A DNA stretch of 36,365 nt, taken from positions 118,957-155,321 of the forward strand of contig NZ_AOHX01000002.1 in the NCBI RefSeq assembly GCF_000337735.1, read 5' to 3'. Positions 15,451-23,952 of this stretch are shown here, piece after piece. The DNA comes from Natronorubrum sulfidifaciens JCM 14089 (GTDB lineage Archaea > Halobacteriota > Halobacteria > Halobacteriales > Natrialbaceae). Below the pieces are notes generated by a model. The model saw only the letters and a program-made list of their open reading frames with translations. It had not been told where the DNA came from and did not search any database. Numbering within the stretch: the stretch's first letter is position 1; each line of letters opens with the position of its first letter. A program made the position numbers and the translations under genes.

Positions 15451-16224
15451 ATGTCATGGGAAACCGTACAACTCGACTGGGATGGAGCCGTTGCAACGCT
15501 GACCGTCGACCGACCGGACGCGCTTAACGCGTTGAACGTCCCGACGCTCGAAGCGATGGGCGAAGCGCTCACCGAGGCCGCCGACGACGGCGCTCGCGCG
15601 CTCGTGTTGACCGGAGCTGGCGACGACGCGTTCATCGCCGGGGCGGACATCGCGTATATGCAGGACCTCGAGACACCGAAAGCACAGGAGTGGGGCGAAC
15701 TCGGTCACGACGTTGCGGACGCCCTCGAGGCGTTCCCCGCGCCGACGATCGCGGCCGTCAACGGCTACGCCTTCGGTGGCGGCTGTGAGATGGCGATGGC
15801 CTGTGACCTGCGCGTGGCGAGTGAGTCAGCGCTGATCGGCAACACGGAGATCGACCTCGGCATCATTCCCGGCTGGGGCGGCACCCAGCGCCTGCCGGAA
15901 CTCGTCGGCGACGAGACCGCACGGCGGATGATCTTCCTCGGCGAGCGACTCGACGCCGAATCGGCCGCCGAAGCCGGCTTGTTCGGTGAGGTCGTCGCTG
16001 ATGAAGACCTCGAGGACACCGTCACCGACCTCGCCGAACAGCTCGCCGCGAAGCCAGCCGTCGCGATGCGCGCGGCCAAGCAGGCGATCAACCAGCGCCA
16101 CGAGGGCCCACAGGCGGCGGGACTCACGTACGAACAGCGCGCCTTTGCCAGTCTGTTCGGCACGCCGGACCAGCGCGAAGGGATGACGGCGTTCGTCGAG
16201 AACCGAGATCCGGAGTTCGAGTAA
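15451..16224 (+). CDS. enoyl-CoA hydratase/isomerase (crotonase family)
   Basis: 257 residues, the usual length. It hydrates trans-2-enoyl-CoA to (S)-3-hydroxyacyl-CoA in the cytoplasm, or carries out a related crotonase reaction. The oxyanion-hole segments AFIAGADIAYM and VNGYAFGGGCEMA, and the active-site Glu pair in GGCEMAMACD and NTEIDLGIIPGWGGTQRL, are all present, which favours true hydratase activity. The start ATG at 15451 (MSWETVQLDW) was chosen over an in-frame GTG 39 bp upstream because it begins the conserved first strand. Together with the acyl-CoA dehydrogenase and MaoC genes it points to active acyl-CoA oxidation; stereochemistry differs from MaoC hydratases. Confidence 0.93.
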   Translation: MSWETVQLDWDGAVATLTVDRPDALNALNVPTLEAMGEALTEAADDGARALVLTGAGDDAFIAGADIAYMQDLETPKAQEWGELGHDVADALEAFPAPTIAAVNGYAFGGGCEMAMACDLRVASESALIGNTEIDLGIIPGWGGTQRLPELVGDETARRMIFLGERLDAESAAEAGLFGEVVADEDLEDTVTDLAEQLAAKPAVAMRAAKQAINQRHEGPQAAGLTYEQRAFASLFGTPDQREGMTAFVENRDPEFE

Positions 16225-16297
16225 CGACAACAAGTCGCTGACGTTACTGCACGCCTATCACATAGACGAATTCACTCGAAGGACGGGGGCACAAACC

Positions 16298-16387
16298 ATG
16301 GGGGACGTATATAAAAGAGTGGCTACAGTTGAATCACTTGAACAGGTGGTCGAAATCCGACCTGATGAAACAGTTATATCCAGTTGA
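16298..16387 (+). other. orphan TATA box and 29-codon reading frame
   Basis: A very good TATA-like box, TATATAAAAG (16308-16317), lies in the convergent gap after the enoyl-CoA hydratase gene, with no gene starting downstream on the plus strand. A short frame (ATG at 16298, stop 16385-16387) overlaps it, with a codon-27 end reading ETVISS. A transcript started about 26 bp after the box would run into palindromic copy B and be antisense to the 3' end of the riboflavin-pathway gene. It may be a small RNA promoter; this is inference. Confidence 0.35.
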
Positions 16388-16408
16388 CCTCTGCTGTCCA
16401 GAAATTCA

Positions 16409-16492
16409 TAGTAACAACTGAAACGATTTACACACTGATCGCACAGCCGTCGTGCGATCAGGTGTGCATTGACTTTCAGTGGCTACTATAGC
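16409..16492. repeat. 84-bp palindromic element, copy B
   Basis: Second copy of the element at 7409-7492 (about 88 percent identical, 10 substitutions, no gaps). Its apex is GATCGCAC...GTGCGATC. It lies in the gap between the convergent enoyl-CoA hydratase and riboflavin-pathway genes and overlaps the last codons of the latter: the right end, read on the minus strand, gives the final residues SYSSH and the TGA stop. Confidence 0.85.
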
Positions 16493-17150
16493 TATCGACC
16501 GTCCAGCACAACAACACGCCGTCGTCGAGTCGTTCGACCCGCTCGAGGCCCAACAGCGGAAACTCGTCGATGAACCCGCCGCCGTCGGCCAGCGTGGGCG
16601 CATCACGGCCGCCGATCAGTTTCGGCCCGACGAAGACACGGAGTTCGTCGACCAGACCGACCTCGAACAGCGAGAAGATGAGTTCGCCGCCGCCTTCGAC
16701 CATGAGCTGCTCGAGGCCCTGTTCCTGAAGCGCCGCGAACGCCCGCAGGAGAGCAACCCGATCGTCGCCGGCAGTCACGAGTTCCGCGCGATTGGCGAGC
16801 TCCATGCGTCGGTCGATCGGTGCCGTCTCACTGAGACAGACGTACGTCGTCGCCGCGTCGTCGAGGATCGCAGCATCGTCCGGTGTCCGCCCCTTCGAGT
16901 CGATGACGACTCGAGCCGGCTGTTCAGGCTCGCCGCGCTCGAGTCGTTGGTGACACAACTGCTCGTCTTTGACGGTGAGGTGTGGATCGTCCGCGAGAAC
17001 GGTGCCGACGCCGACGACGACGGCGTCGCTGTCGGCGCGGAGTCGATCGACGCGAGCGAAATCCGCCTCGCCACTGATTGCGATCTGATCGCGCTGGCGC
17101 GAGGAGAGTTTGCCGTCCGCACTCATGGCGGCGTTAACGACGACGTGCAT
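16476..17150 (-). CDS. arfC: 2,5-diamino-6-ribosylamino-pyrimidinone 5'-phosphate reductase (RibD C-terminal family)
   Basis: 224 residues. This single-domain RibD-reductase-like enzyme reduces the ribosyl side chain of the pyrimidine intermediate in archaeal riboflavin and F420 precursor synthesis, using NAD(P)H. Family features: N-terminal VVVNAAMSADGKLSS, DAVVVGVGTVLADDP, and the nucleotide-binding GLEQLMVEGGGELIF. The start MHVVVNAAMS is the family-normal one. The last five codons and TGA stop come from palindromic element copy B, so the C-terminus was probably remodelled when the element inserted; the sequence up to LLCWTV looks like a normal family end. Expression from the minus strand is independent of the neighbours. 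Confidence 0.9.
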   Translation of the reverse strand: MHVVVNAAMSADGKLSSRQRDQIAISGEADFARVDRLRADSDAVVVGVGTVLADDPHLTVKDEQLCHQRLERGEPEQPARVVIDSKGRTPDDAAILDDAATTYVCLSETAPIDRRMELANRAELVTAGDDRVALLRAFAALQEQGLEQLMVEGGGELIFSLFEVGLVDELRVFVGPKLIGGRDAPTLADGGGFIDEFPLLGLERVERLDDGVLLCWTVDSYSSH

Positions 17151-17280
17151 ACACGTGGCTGCGTGGTGGACCCTAAAGAAGACACCGCGTACTGGTCGAC
17201 CCGCTCCTCGCGAAGGGATCCGTGTCGTTTGGGCCGGCCGCTGACCAGCGGCGCTGTTGCCGATGCGACCAGTAGCGTTG

Positions 17281-17835
17281 TTACCGACGCGCGACGATCG
17301 CAAGCGTCTCGGGGCGATCTCGAACGGATTCGACGGTAAATCCAGCGTCCTCGAGGTGGCTCGTCACGTCCTCACAGCCGAAGCGTTCGTCCATCGACGG
17401 GCCGTCCTCGCCGGTGCCGTCGGCCGACCAGTCAACCGTCACCAGTCGCCCACCCGAGCGAATAACACGGGCGAGTTCCGCCATCGTCTCCTCGGTCGCG
17501 TACTCGTGGTGGGTCATGACCGAGAACGCGGCGTCGAGTTGGCCATCATCAAAGGGCAGCGACGAGACGTTGGCCGTCACGGGTTCGACGTTCGGTTCCA
17601 TGCCGTTCTCTCGATGGATGTCGTGCATCTCCGACTGAACATCGACGGCGTGTACTGTCCCAGCGAACGGCGCAACATCAGACGTATAAAAGCCAGTCCC
17701 GGAGCCCAGATCGGCGACGACGGCGTCGTCGTCGAGGTCGAGCATCTCGAGCAACTCTTCTCGGGAACAGAAGCGGTAACGAGACGGGTCCTCGAGGGCG
17801 TCGGCCCGGTCGATCGGGAACGTGTGAAATCCCAT
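17281..17835 (-). CDS. class I SAM-dependent methyltransferase
   Basis: 184 residues. The Rossmann-fold motif I VADLGSGTGFYTSDV (about 40-54) binds S-adenosylmethionine; the acidic motif II is in HAVDVQ, and the motif IV region is LDAAFSVMTHHEY. Short for the family, so the protein is a minimal single-domain enzyme of the UbiE/arsenite-methyltransferase-like group. The substrate is not recognisable: quinone, arsenic, small molecule or other. The start is the first Met (MGFHTFPIDR). It is in the same direction as the riboflavin gene, 130 bp upstream of it, so co-transcription is possible but not shown. Confidence 0.85.
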   Translation of the reverse strand: MGFHTFPIDRADALEDPSRYRFCSREELLEMLDLDDDAVVADLGSGTGFYTSDVAPFAGTVHAVDVQSEMHDIHRENGMEPNVEPVTANVSSLPFDDGQLDAAFSVMTHHEYATEETMAELARVIRSGGRLVTVDWSADGTGEDGPSMDERFGCEDVTSHLEDAGFTVESVRDRPETLAIVARR

Positions 17836-17922
17836 GTGTACGGTTAGGACAACAGCGTGAAATAGCTGTATATTCGGCGATCACGGCTGGCCTATCCGGT
17901 ACGAACACGTTCACAGTCCGGT

Positions 17923-18756
17923 TCAGACGGCCAGTCCGACGTCGACGATCACCATCACGACGAACCCGGCGACGAACGTCAGCGTCGCGATATCGGCGTA
18001 GCCGTGGCCGTGGCTGGCAGGAATCATCTCACGGAAGACGACGGCGATCATCGTCCCGGCGGCGAACCCGGCAGCGAGGGGAAAGAGGCCGGTAACGACG
18101 GCAACGAGAGTGAAGCCGAACGCGGCTGCAATCGGCTCAGGGACCGCCCCGGAAAGCGTCGTGTAGAGGACGGTTTTCGCCTTCGACAACCCCGTTCGGC
18201 TTGCTGGAATTGCCATCGCGAACCCATCGGGGACGTTCTGAATCGCAATGGCGATCGCGAGTGCGGTACCGACACCCTCGAACCCACCCGCGAACGCGAT
18301 ACCGATCGCCAACCCTTCCGGGACGTTGTGGATGGTGACCGCGCTGCCGACAAGTAGTGCCCGCCGACCGTCTTCCTCGAGATCGGCAGTCGTTGGTTCG
18401 GTGTCGGATTCCGGGCGGGTTTCGACAACGCCTTCGGATCGGGCCGTTGGCGGATACGTCTCCTCTCCTTCGCCAGCGACGACGAGATGGACGTGTGGAA
18501 TCGCCCAGTTGCCAATGAGCAAGAAGACAGCACCGAGGAGCAAGCCACCGACGACCTCCCACAACGAGCCGAGTTCGAGCCCCGGGACCACGAGCGCAAA
18601 GACGGCCGCGCCGAACATGATGCCAGCAGCGAGACCCACTGCAGCGTCATAGAACCGATGGCTGATGCGATCCGTCACGAACACTGGCAGCGCACCGAGC
18701 CCGGTCGCTGCACCCGCAAGAAATGCGATCCAGACGACGTCAACGAGAGCGGTCAC
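17923..18756 (-). CDS. ZIP-family metal transporter
   Basis: A 277-residue membrane protein with eight hydrophobic segments. The family's metal-binding motif HNVPEG is at 143-148 and the second helix carries QNVPDG at 173-178; these two conserved helices build the metal path in ZIP proteins, which import Zn, Fe or Mn into the cytoplasm. A Glu/Thr/Pro-rich cytoplasmic loop (about 95-130) lies between segments 3 and 4, containing the HVH pair near residues 88-90, the usual variable metal-sensing loop. Near the end EMIPASHGHG adds a His-rich turn. The metal is not determined by sequence. It stands alone on the minus strand. Confidence 0.9.
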   Translation of the reverse strand: MTALVDVVWIAFLAGAATGLGALPVFVTDRISHRFYDAAVGLAAGIMFGAAVFALVVPGLELGSLWEVVGGLLLGAVFLLIGNWAIPHVHLVVAGEGEETYPPTARSEGVVETRPESDTEPTTADLEEDGRRALLVGSAVTIHNVPEGLAIGIAFAGGFEGVGTALAIAIAIQNVPDGFAMAIPASRTGLSKAKTVLYTTLSGAVPEPIAAAFGFTLVAVVTGLFPLAAGFAAGTMIAVVFREMIPASHGHGYADIATLTFVAGFVVMVIVDVGLAV

Positions 18757-18809
18757 AGATACTCAGTGTTCGTTGCATGGCAGAACAGATCAGTCTAATG
18801 GCCATTTTC

Positions 18810-19019
18810 TCACCCAATCCGACGAGGATCGTCGCTCGAGCCGAGCAAAATCCGATAGACGAGATAGCCGACGAGCAACGCGAACGCGAACGTTGCGACG
18901 GTTTCGGCGAACCAGATCGCGGCATACAGGGCTCGCGTGAGGATTCTGATGAACACGATGCCACCGAAAATCGCAGCGACAAACGCAAGTCCGCCGAGTG
19001 CTGCGCCGACACGTTCCAT
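18810..19019 (-). CDS. small two-helix membrane protein
   Basis: 69 residues with two hydrophobic segments (about 6-25 and 39-58) and a polar C-terminal tail (GSSDDPRRIG). Unknown function. The frame has normal codon bias and an ordinary Met start 120 bp before the rpa1 gene, which is divergent. It could be a small membrane peptide regulating or stabilising a transporter; this is not supported by any specific motif. Confidence 0.55.
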   Translation of the reverse strand: MERVGAALGGLAFVAAIFGGIVFIRILTRALYAAIWFAETVATFAFALLVGYLVYRILLGSSDDPRRIG

Positions 19020-19112
19020 ACACTCACTTTCGTTGGCAAGGAAATGAACCTACTGCCGGCTGCCCAGTACGGCTACACAGATCAGTTCACTTTCACTCCG
19101 CTGCGGGAACGC

Positions 19113-19119
19113 TTTTTAA
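19113..19119 (+). promoter_or_regulatory. TATA-like box of the rpa1 operon
   Basis: TTTTTAA is centred about 27 bp before the ATG at 19143, giving a leaderless or nearly leaderless transcript for rpa1-rpap1-rpe. Confidence 0.5.
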
Positions 19120-19142
19120 GCCCCCGAACGAAAAACCGAGTG

Positions 19143-20417
19143 ATGGAACTCGATAACCATGCTGAGGATCTCGCCTCCGACCTCGGTATTGACAAAGAGG
19201 AGGTCAAAGCCGACTTGCAGAATCTGGTGGAGTACAGCGTCCCGATCGACGAAGCCAAACAGAGCCTGCGCCGGAAGTACGGCGATGGAAGCAGCGGCGG
19301 GAGCAACACGCCCTCGAGCAAGGAGATCGCTGAGATCACGACTGACGACAGCAACGTCACCGTGACGGGCGTCGTGCTGACGACGGGGAAGCGATCGATC
19401 CGATATCAAGGCGACGACCACGTCATCGTTGAGGGACGACTCGCCGACGAGACCGGCACGATCGACTACACCGCGTGGGAGGACTTCGGCCTCTCGGCAG
19501 GCGATACGATCACCGCGGGCAACGCAAGCGTCCGCGAGTGGGATGGCGAACCCGAACTCAATCTCGGTGAAAGCACCTCGCTGTCGTTCGACACGGACTC
19601 GCTTACGGTACCCTACGAGACCGGTGGCGACGCCCAACTCGCCGATCTCCAGACGGGCGATCGTGCAGTGAACGTCGAAGTCGCGGTCGTCGACTGTGAA
19701 CGGCGAACGATCGACGGCCGAGACGGTGAAACCGAGATTTTGAGTGGCGTCTTCGGCGACGAAAGTGGACGTCTTCCCTTTACGAACTGGGACCCAGCGC
19801 CCGAGATCGAGGAGGGCAGTACGGTTCGCATCGAGAACGCCTACGTCCAGGAGTTCCGTGGCGTTCCCGAAGTCAACGTCTCGGAGTTTTCGACCGTTAC
19901 CACCCTCGAGCGTGCGGTCGACGTCGGCGTCGAGACGACGACGATGGATGTCGGCGCGGCCGTCGCCACTGGCGGCATCTATGACGTCGAAGTCGTTGGC
20001 AACGTACTCGCCGTCCGGGAAGGGTCCGGGCTGATCCAGCGCTGTCCGGAGTGTTATCGTGTCATCCAGAAAGGCCAGTGTCGAACCCACGGCGACGTCG
20101 ATGGGATCGACGACCTGCGTGTGAAAGCGATCCTCGACGACGGCACAGGAGCCGTCACCGTCGTTCTCGACGACGAACTCACGGAACAGGTCTACGGCGG
20201 CACGCTCGAGGATGCCCTCGAGCAGGCCCGCGAGGCCATGGATCAGGAGGTCGTCGCGGATACGATCCGTGAGCACATCGTCGGCCTCGAGTACCGCGTG
20301 CGTGGACACCTCTCGGTCGACGAGTACGGAGCCAACCTCGACGCCGAGTCCTTCGAGGAGAGTGAGGATGAGCCGACCGTCCGTGCGAGTGCCTTCCTCG
20401 AGGAGGTGCACTCATGA
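19143..20417 (+). CDS. rpa1: single-stranded-DNA-binding protein Rpa1
   Basis: 424 residues. It binds ssDNA in replication and repair. After a helical N-terminus (about 1-45) and a Ser/Gly linker, at least three OB-fold regions can be traced (about 60-150, 165-250 and 270-390). The third contains a zinc finger: Cys301, Cys304, Cys313 and His316 in CPECYRVIQKGQCRTH. The start ATG at 19143 follows a good TATA-like box; the frame is open much further upstream but lacks protein character there. Gene order rpa1-rpap1-rpe matches the known Haloferax volcanii operon, in which Rpa1 pairs specifically with its associated protein Rpap1 (established). The next gene overlaps by 4 bp. Confidence 0.93.
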   Translation: MELDNHAEDLASDLGIDKEEVKADLQNLVEYSVPIDEAKQSLRRKYGDGSSGGSNTPSSKEIAEITTDDSNVTVTGVVLTTGKRSIRYQGDDHVIVEGRLADETGTIDYTAWEDFGLSAGDTITAGNASVREWDGEPELNLGESTSLSFDTDSLTVPYETGGDAQLADLQTGDRAVNVEVAVVDCERRTIDGRDGETEILSGVFGDESGRLPFTNWDPAPEIEEGSTVRIENAYVQEFRGVPEVNVSEFSTVTTLERAVDVGVETTTMDVGAAVATGGIYDVEVVGNVLAVREGSGLIQRCPECYRVIQKGQCRTHGDVDGIDDLRVKAILDDGTGAVTVVLDDELTEQVYGGTLEDALEQAREAMDQEVVADTIREHIVGLEYRVRGHLSVDEYGANLDAESFEESEDEPTVRASAFLEEVHS

Positions 20418-22111
20418 GCGCATCCGACACCGGCGAGGAGGAGATCCCCGGGCGCGAAATCGCCTACCGGCTTTTCGCCGCCGAGTACGACGACGCATCG
20501 CTGTCGTACGCCGAAAGCGACGAGGAACGCGCGCCGAACTACGTCATCTCACCGACCGGAGCACGACTCAACCGACTGTTCGTCGTCGGCACGCTCACCG
20601 AAGTCACCGCGGTCAACGACGAAATGGTCCGTGCCCGCGTCGTCGACCCGACTGGCGCGTTCGTCGTCTACGCCGGCCAGTACCAGCCCGACGAACTGGC
20701 GGCCTTAGAACAGCTCGAGCCCCCTGCGTTCGTCGCGGTAACGGGCAAGGCACGAACCTTCCAGCCCGACGACTCGGATCAGGTGTACACCTCGATCCGT
20801 CCCGAGAGCATCGCGACGGTCGACGCCGACACCCGCGACCGCTGGGTCGTCAGCGCTGCCGAGCAGACTCTCGAGCGAATCGGTACCTATGCCGGCGCTG
20901 CCGCCCTCGAGGGCGGTCGCGACGAACTGACGGACACACTCCGTGAGGCTGGCGTCGAAGCCGGGCTCGCTGCTGGCATCCCGCTGGCACAGGGACACTA
21001 CGGAACGACAGCATCGTACCTCGACGCCCTCCGCGACTGTGCCGTTGAGGCAGTCGAAGTCGTCGCTGGCGACCGCGAGCAGGTCAGCGGACTCTCGCTG
21101 ACACCCGATACCTCGAGTCCAGCATCCGAGTCCGTGACGTTCGACTCACTCACAACGGTTACAGAGAGCGAAATCGAGGCGTTCGCAACCGGCGACGAGG
21201 CCGACACACAGCCCACAGAAGCCGGTGGGGCCGCCGAATCGTCCGATACGGCGGGTAACGACGAAAGCGAGTCAGTCGGCACTGCCGCCGTCGCTGGAAC
21301 GGCAACGAGTATGGAGCGCGAAGACACGACTGACGAGACAGTTGAGGCCACACCCGATGCAGCTCACGACGTCGGCTCGAGTGAAGAAGCGAAAACGGCG
21401 TCGACAAACGAACGAGGTATCGAATCGGACAGCATCGACTCCGAGCCCGAGGCTGCTGACGAGACGGCCGATACGTCGACGGCGCTCGACGAGTCGACCG
21501 ATGACGCCCTCGAAACTGCTGACGTCGACACCAGCACGCCCGATGACGGCGAACTCGGTGACTTCGATGCCGGCGATGGGGGGATGTACGAGATGGACGA
21601 CGAAGAGCGACAAGAACTCGAGGCCGAGTTCGGCGCGGAGTTTACGACCGGGACCGAAGTCGACGAACCCGGCGAGGCCGATATCGACGTGCAAGAGCCC
21701 GACGACGAATCGGCGGCCGACGAGTCCAGCCACGAACACGACGCGAGCACGGGTTCCGAGCCGATAGAGTCGGACGAGGACACCGCGAGTGACGACGAGG
21801 TTGGTGCCCCACCGGAGTCAGGACTCGAGGACGAATCGGAACCACTCGAGACGGCCGATGAAGCCGAGGCGGCTGACGATGCTGACACCGCGTCGGCCGA
21901 CGAACCCGCAGACGACATCGACGTACAGTCGTACGTCATCGAAACCATGGCGGAACTCGACGACGGCGACGGTGCTGATCGGACGACGCTCGTCGAGACG
22001 GTTGCCGACGACACCGGTGTTGCCGAAGCCGACATCGAAGACGCCATTCAGGACGCACTGATGGGCGGTGAGTGTTACGAACCGGACGACGACCGACTGA
22101 AAGCAATCTAA
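20414..22111 (+). CDS. rpap1: RPA-associated protein Rpap1 (COG3390)
   Basis: 565 residues. The N-terminal half (about 12-220) holds an OB-like domain (GREIAYRLFAAEYDD, then RLFVVGTLTEV) that partners Rpa1 in haloarchaeal ssDNA-binding complexes (known from Haloferax). A very long acidic Asp/Glu/Ser/Thr-rich segment (about 235-495) has almost no hydrophobic clusters and should be disordered. The last 65 residues (DIDVQSYVIETMAELDDG onward) look like a small winged-helix domain. The acidic linker makes the protein much longer than the OB part alone and could act as a DNA mimic or flexible tether (inference). It overlaps rpa1 by 4 bp and rpe follows after 9 bp. Confidence 0.9.
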   Translation: MSASDTGEEEIPGREIAYRLFAAEYDDASLSYAESDEERAPNYVISPTGARLNRLFVVGTLTEVTAVNDEMVRARVVDPTGAFVVYAGQYQPDELAALEQLEPPAFVAVTGKARTFQPDDSDQVYTSIRPESIATVDADTRDRWVVSAAEQTLERIGTYAGAAALEGGRDELTDTLREAGVEAGLAAGIPLAQGHYGTTASYLDALRDCAVEAVEVVAGDREQVSGLSLTPDTSSPASESVTFDSLTTVTESEIEAFATGDEADTQPTEAGGAAESSDTAGNDESESVGTAAVAGTATSMEREDTTDETVEATPDAAHDVGSSEEAKTASTNERGIESDSIDSEPEAADETADTSTALDESTDDALETADVDTSTPDDGELGDFDAGDGGMYEMDDEERQELEAEFGAEFTTGTEVDEPGEADIDVQEPDDESAADESSHEHDASTGSEPIESDEDTASDDEVGAPPESGLEDESEPLETADEAEAADDADTASADEPADDIDVQSYVIETMAELDDGDGADRTTLVETVADDTGVAEADIEDAIQDALMGGECYEPDDDRLKAI

Positions 22112-22120
22112 CGTTGCTCG

Positions 22121-22957
22121 ATGGTTGACCGGTCCCGTCCCAGTGTCACACGCGTCGAGCCGATTCCCAACGAGCCAGCCGCAATCGCGGTCGCCGGGAC
22201 CGAACGCGCGTTGCTCATCGCGGACTACCACGCCGGCTACGAAGCCGGCCTGCGATACGAACACGGCGTCGATGTCCCCAGTCACGCCTCCGAACGCCGG
22301 GAGCGACTGTGCTCGCTACTCGAGCGAACCGATCCCGACCGACTCGTCGTGCTCGGTGATCTCATGCACTCGATCGGCGAACCGGGCGGGGCCGAACGTG
22401 GCGAACTCGAGGTCCTGTTCGAATCGTTCCCGTCGGCGCTGGACGTAACGGTCGTCAAGGGAAATCACGACGGACGGATCGAGACATGGCTCACTGCAGG
22501 ACAGGCACCCATGAGCGAACACCCCGGCTCGGTGACAGTCGTCTCCGGCGACGGCATCGCACTCGGAGCGAACGACATCGGCGTCTGTCACGGCCATACG
22601 TGGCCCGCGCCGGACGTCCTCGAGTGTGCGGTCGTCTGTCTCGGCCACGAACATCCCTGTGTTCGGCTCGTGGACGAACTCGGCGGCCGTCGCGTCGAGC
22701 GGGCGTGGCTTCGCGGTCGCCTCGATCCGACACCGTTTCGCGACCGGCCCGAGTACGACGGCGTGTCGTGGCTCGAGCGAGGAGACGACTCGCCACCGCA
22801 GGTCGTCGTCATGCCGGCGTTCAACGACCTCGCTGGCGGGACGTGGGTGAATCGCTCGGGACAATCGTTTCTCGCACCGTTTCTGCCGGCCGGATTCGCA
22901 TCCGCCGAGGCCTACCTGTTAGACGGGACGCGACTCGGTCCCTACGAGTCGGTGTGA
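22121..22957 (+). CDS. rpe: calcineurin-like phosphoesterase Rpe
   Basis: 278 residues. The metallophosphoesterase motifs are in order: LIADYHAG (Asp35, His37), VVLGDLMHS (79-83), VKGNHD (114-117), CHGHTWP and LGHEHP, which together hold two metal ions. The third gene of the rpa1 operon is a known calcineurin-like phosphoesterase in Haloferax volcanii, with an unproven role in DNA metabolism. The start MVDRSRPSV lies 9 bp after the rpap1 stop. All catalytic positions are present, so it is likely active on phosphodiesters or a nucleotide. Confidence 0.92.
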   Translation: MVDRSRPSVTRVEPIPNEPAAIAVAGTERALLIADYHAGYEAGLRYEHGVDVPSHASERRERLCSLLERTDPDRLVVLGDLMHSIGEPGGAERGELEVLFESFPSALDVTVVKGNHDGRIETWLTAGQAPMSEHPGSVTVVSGDGIALGANDIGVCHGHTWPAPDVLECAVVCLGHEHPCVRLVDELGGRRVERAWLRGRLDPTPFRDRPEYDGVSWLERGDDSPPQVVVMPAFNDLAGGTWVNRSGQSFLAPFLPAGFASAEAYLLDGTRLGPYESV

Positions 22958-22997
22958 GTCGGTGGGTTGGAATCGCGGCGAGATGAACCGAACGCGA

Positions 22998-23342
22998 CTA
23001 TTCAGAATCCGATGAGGTCCGTCCACTGGTACTTCTGATCCGGTTTTCCAGTGGGCTCCGGTCGAGACCCAGTCGACGGTGGAGCAGGTGTTGGACCAGC
23101 GATGGGAGCGCAGCGGCCACGACCAAGACAGCGCTCAGTGTCCAGACCGAACGACCGCTTGCGATCCACAGGAGTCCGGTCACGCCGACGAGGACCAGCA
23201 GGACGCCGGAGCCGAGATACGCCCGCGAGAGCCGCGGCGCTCGAGCGCGTTGGGCCTCGGTGTACGATCGGGCATCGTAGACGACGATGCCACCACCGAG
23301 GACGAGCACGAGCGACAAGAGCCCGTACATGACGGTGAGCAT
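22998..23342 (-). CDS. small three-helix membrane protein
   Basis: 114 residues with three hydrophobic segments (about 4-21, 43-61 and 66-85), a basic loop RARAPRLSRAY between the first two, and a polar Arg/Ser-rich tail. Unknown function. The start at 23342 (MLTVMYGLL) was chosen because it precedes the first membrane segment directly; MYGLL is an alternative. An imperfectly placed dyad GTGTT-GCT-AACAC lies 30-42 bp upstream (23372-23384). Confidence 0.6.
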   Translation of the reverse strand: MLTVMYGLLSLVLVLGGGIVVYDARSYTEAQRARAPRLSRAYLGSGVLLVLVGVTGLLWIASGRSVWTLSAVLVVAAALPSLVQHLLHRRLGLDRSPLENRIRSTSGRTSSDSE

Positions 23343-23421
23343 ACGCGAGCATTTTTCCGACACCAAGGTAAGTGTTGCTAACACAACACATCTGAACGGG
23401 TGCAGTCAGTCGCGCTCAGCG

Positions 23422-23766
23422 CTATCGTTGCACCGTTTTCGATTCGATTCGGTCGCCGTCGCGCCACTGGTAGTAGTGATAGGTCGTCCCGGCGATTTCC
23501 TTGACCGTGACGCTCGCTCGCTCCGGGACATCCGCCGGATACTCGACGTCGCCATCGGCGTCGTCCGCTTCGTCCACACTGGCGTCTGCGGTTGCGTCCG
23601 AACCCTGCTCGTCGTCGCGTGTCGACTCCGCCCACGCCGCGAGCGTCTCGAGATAACTGGCCGCAGCTCGAAGCTGTTCGGCGTCGCTGTCCTCGAGTGC
23701 CGACAGCGAGTCGGTGATATCGCGGTTGAGTGCCGACGGAGGAGTGGGTCGATCCTGACTAGTCAT
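23422..23766 (-). CDS. acidic hypothetical protein
   Basis: 114 residues. An N-terminal helical half with a predicted coiled-coil-like helix (ITDSLSALEDSDAEQLRAAASYLETLA), an Asp/Ala-rich linker (about 53-75), and a C-terminal strand-rich part ending TYHYYQWRDGDRIESKT. The latter resembles short C-terminal modules seen in haloarchaeal hypothetical proteins; no function is recognised. It is divergent from the HTH gene with 186 bp between starts. Confidence 0.6.
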   Translation of the reverse strand: MTSQDRPTPPSALNRDITDSLSALEDSDAEQLRAAASYLETLAAWAESTRDDEQGSDATADASVDEADDADGDVEYPADVPERASVTVKEIAGTTYHYYQWRDGDRIESKTVQR

Positions 23767-23924
23767 CGCTCGTACTCGACGTTCGTGTGGGAAGCCTCAA
23801 ACACTCGGCGGTCTGGATCGCCGTCGTCGAGACGGGTGACGAAACAGCGCCGTCATCCATGTGTGACGATAACAGAACTCGTTCTAGATCCCGCCATGAG
23901 ATATATACACAATGTACGTGTGCG

Positions 23925-23934
23925 TTTATATATA
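23925..23934 (+). promoter_or_regulatory. TATA box of the small HTH gene
   Basis: TTTATATATA is a consensus-like haloarchaeal TATA box. Its centre is 26 bp before ATG 23956 and 23 bp before ATG 23953, so it decides the start: transcription should begin at or next to those ATGs and not upstream of the ATG at 23947. Confidence 0.65.
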
Positions 23935-23952
23935 GGAACGAGGTCCATGCTG

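Noticed and set aside
19116-20411. 431-codon minus-strand frame opposite rpa1
   Set aside because: Rpa1 on the plus strand has three OB regions and a zinc finger, and is in a known operon order; the antisense frame has no motifs.
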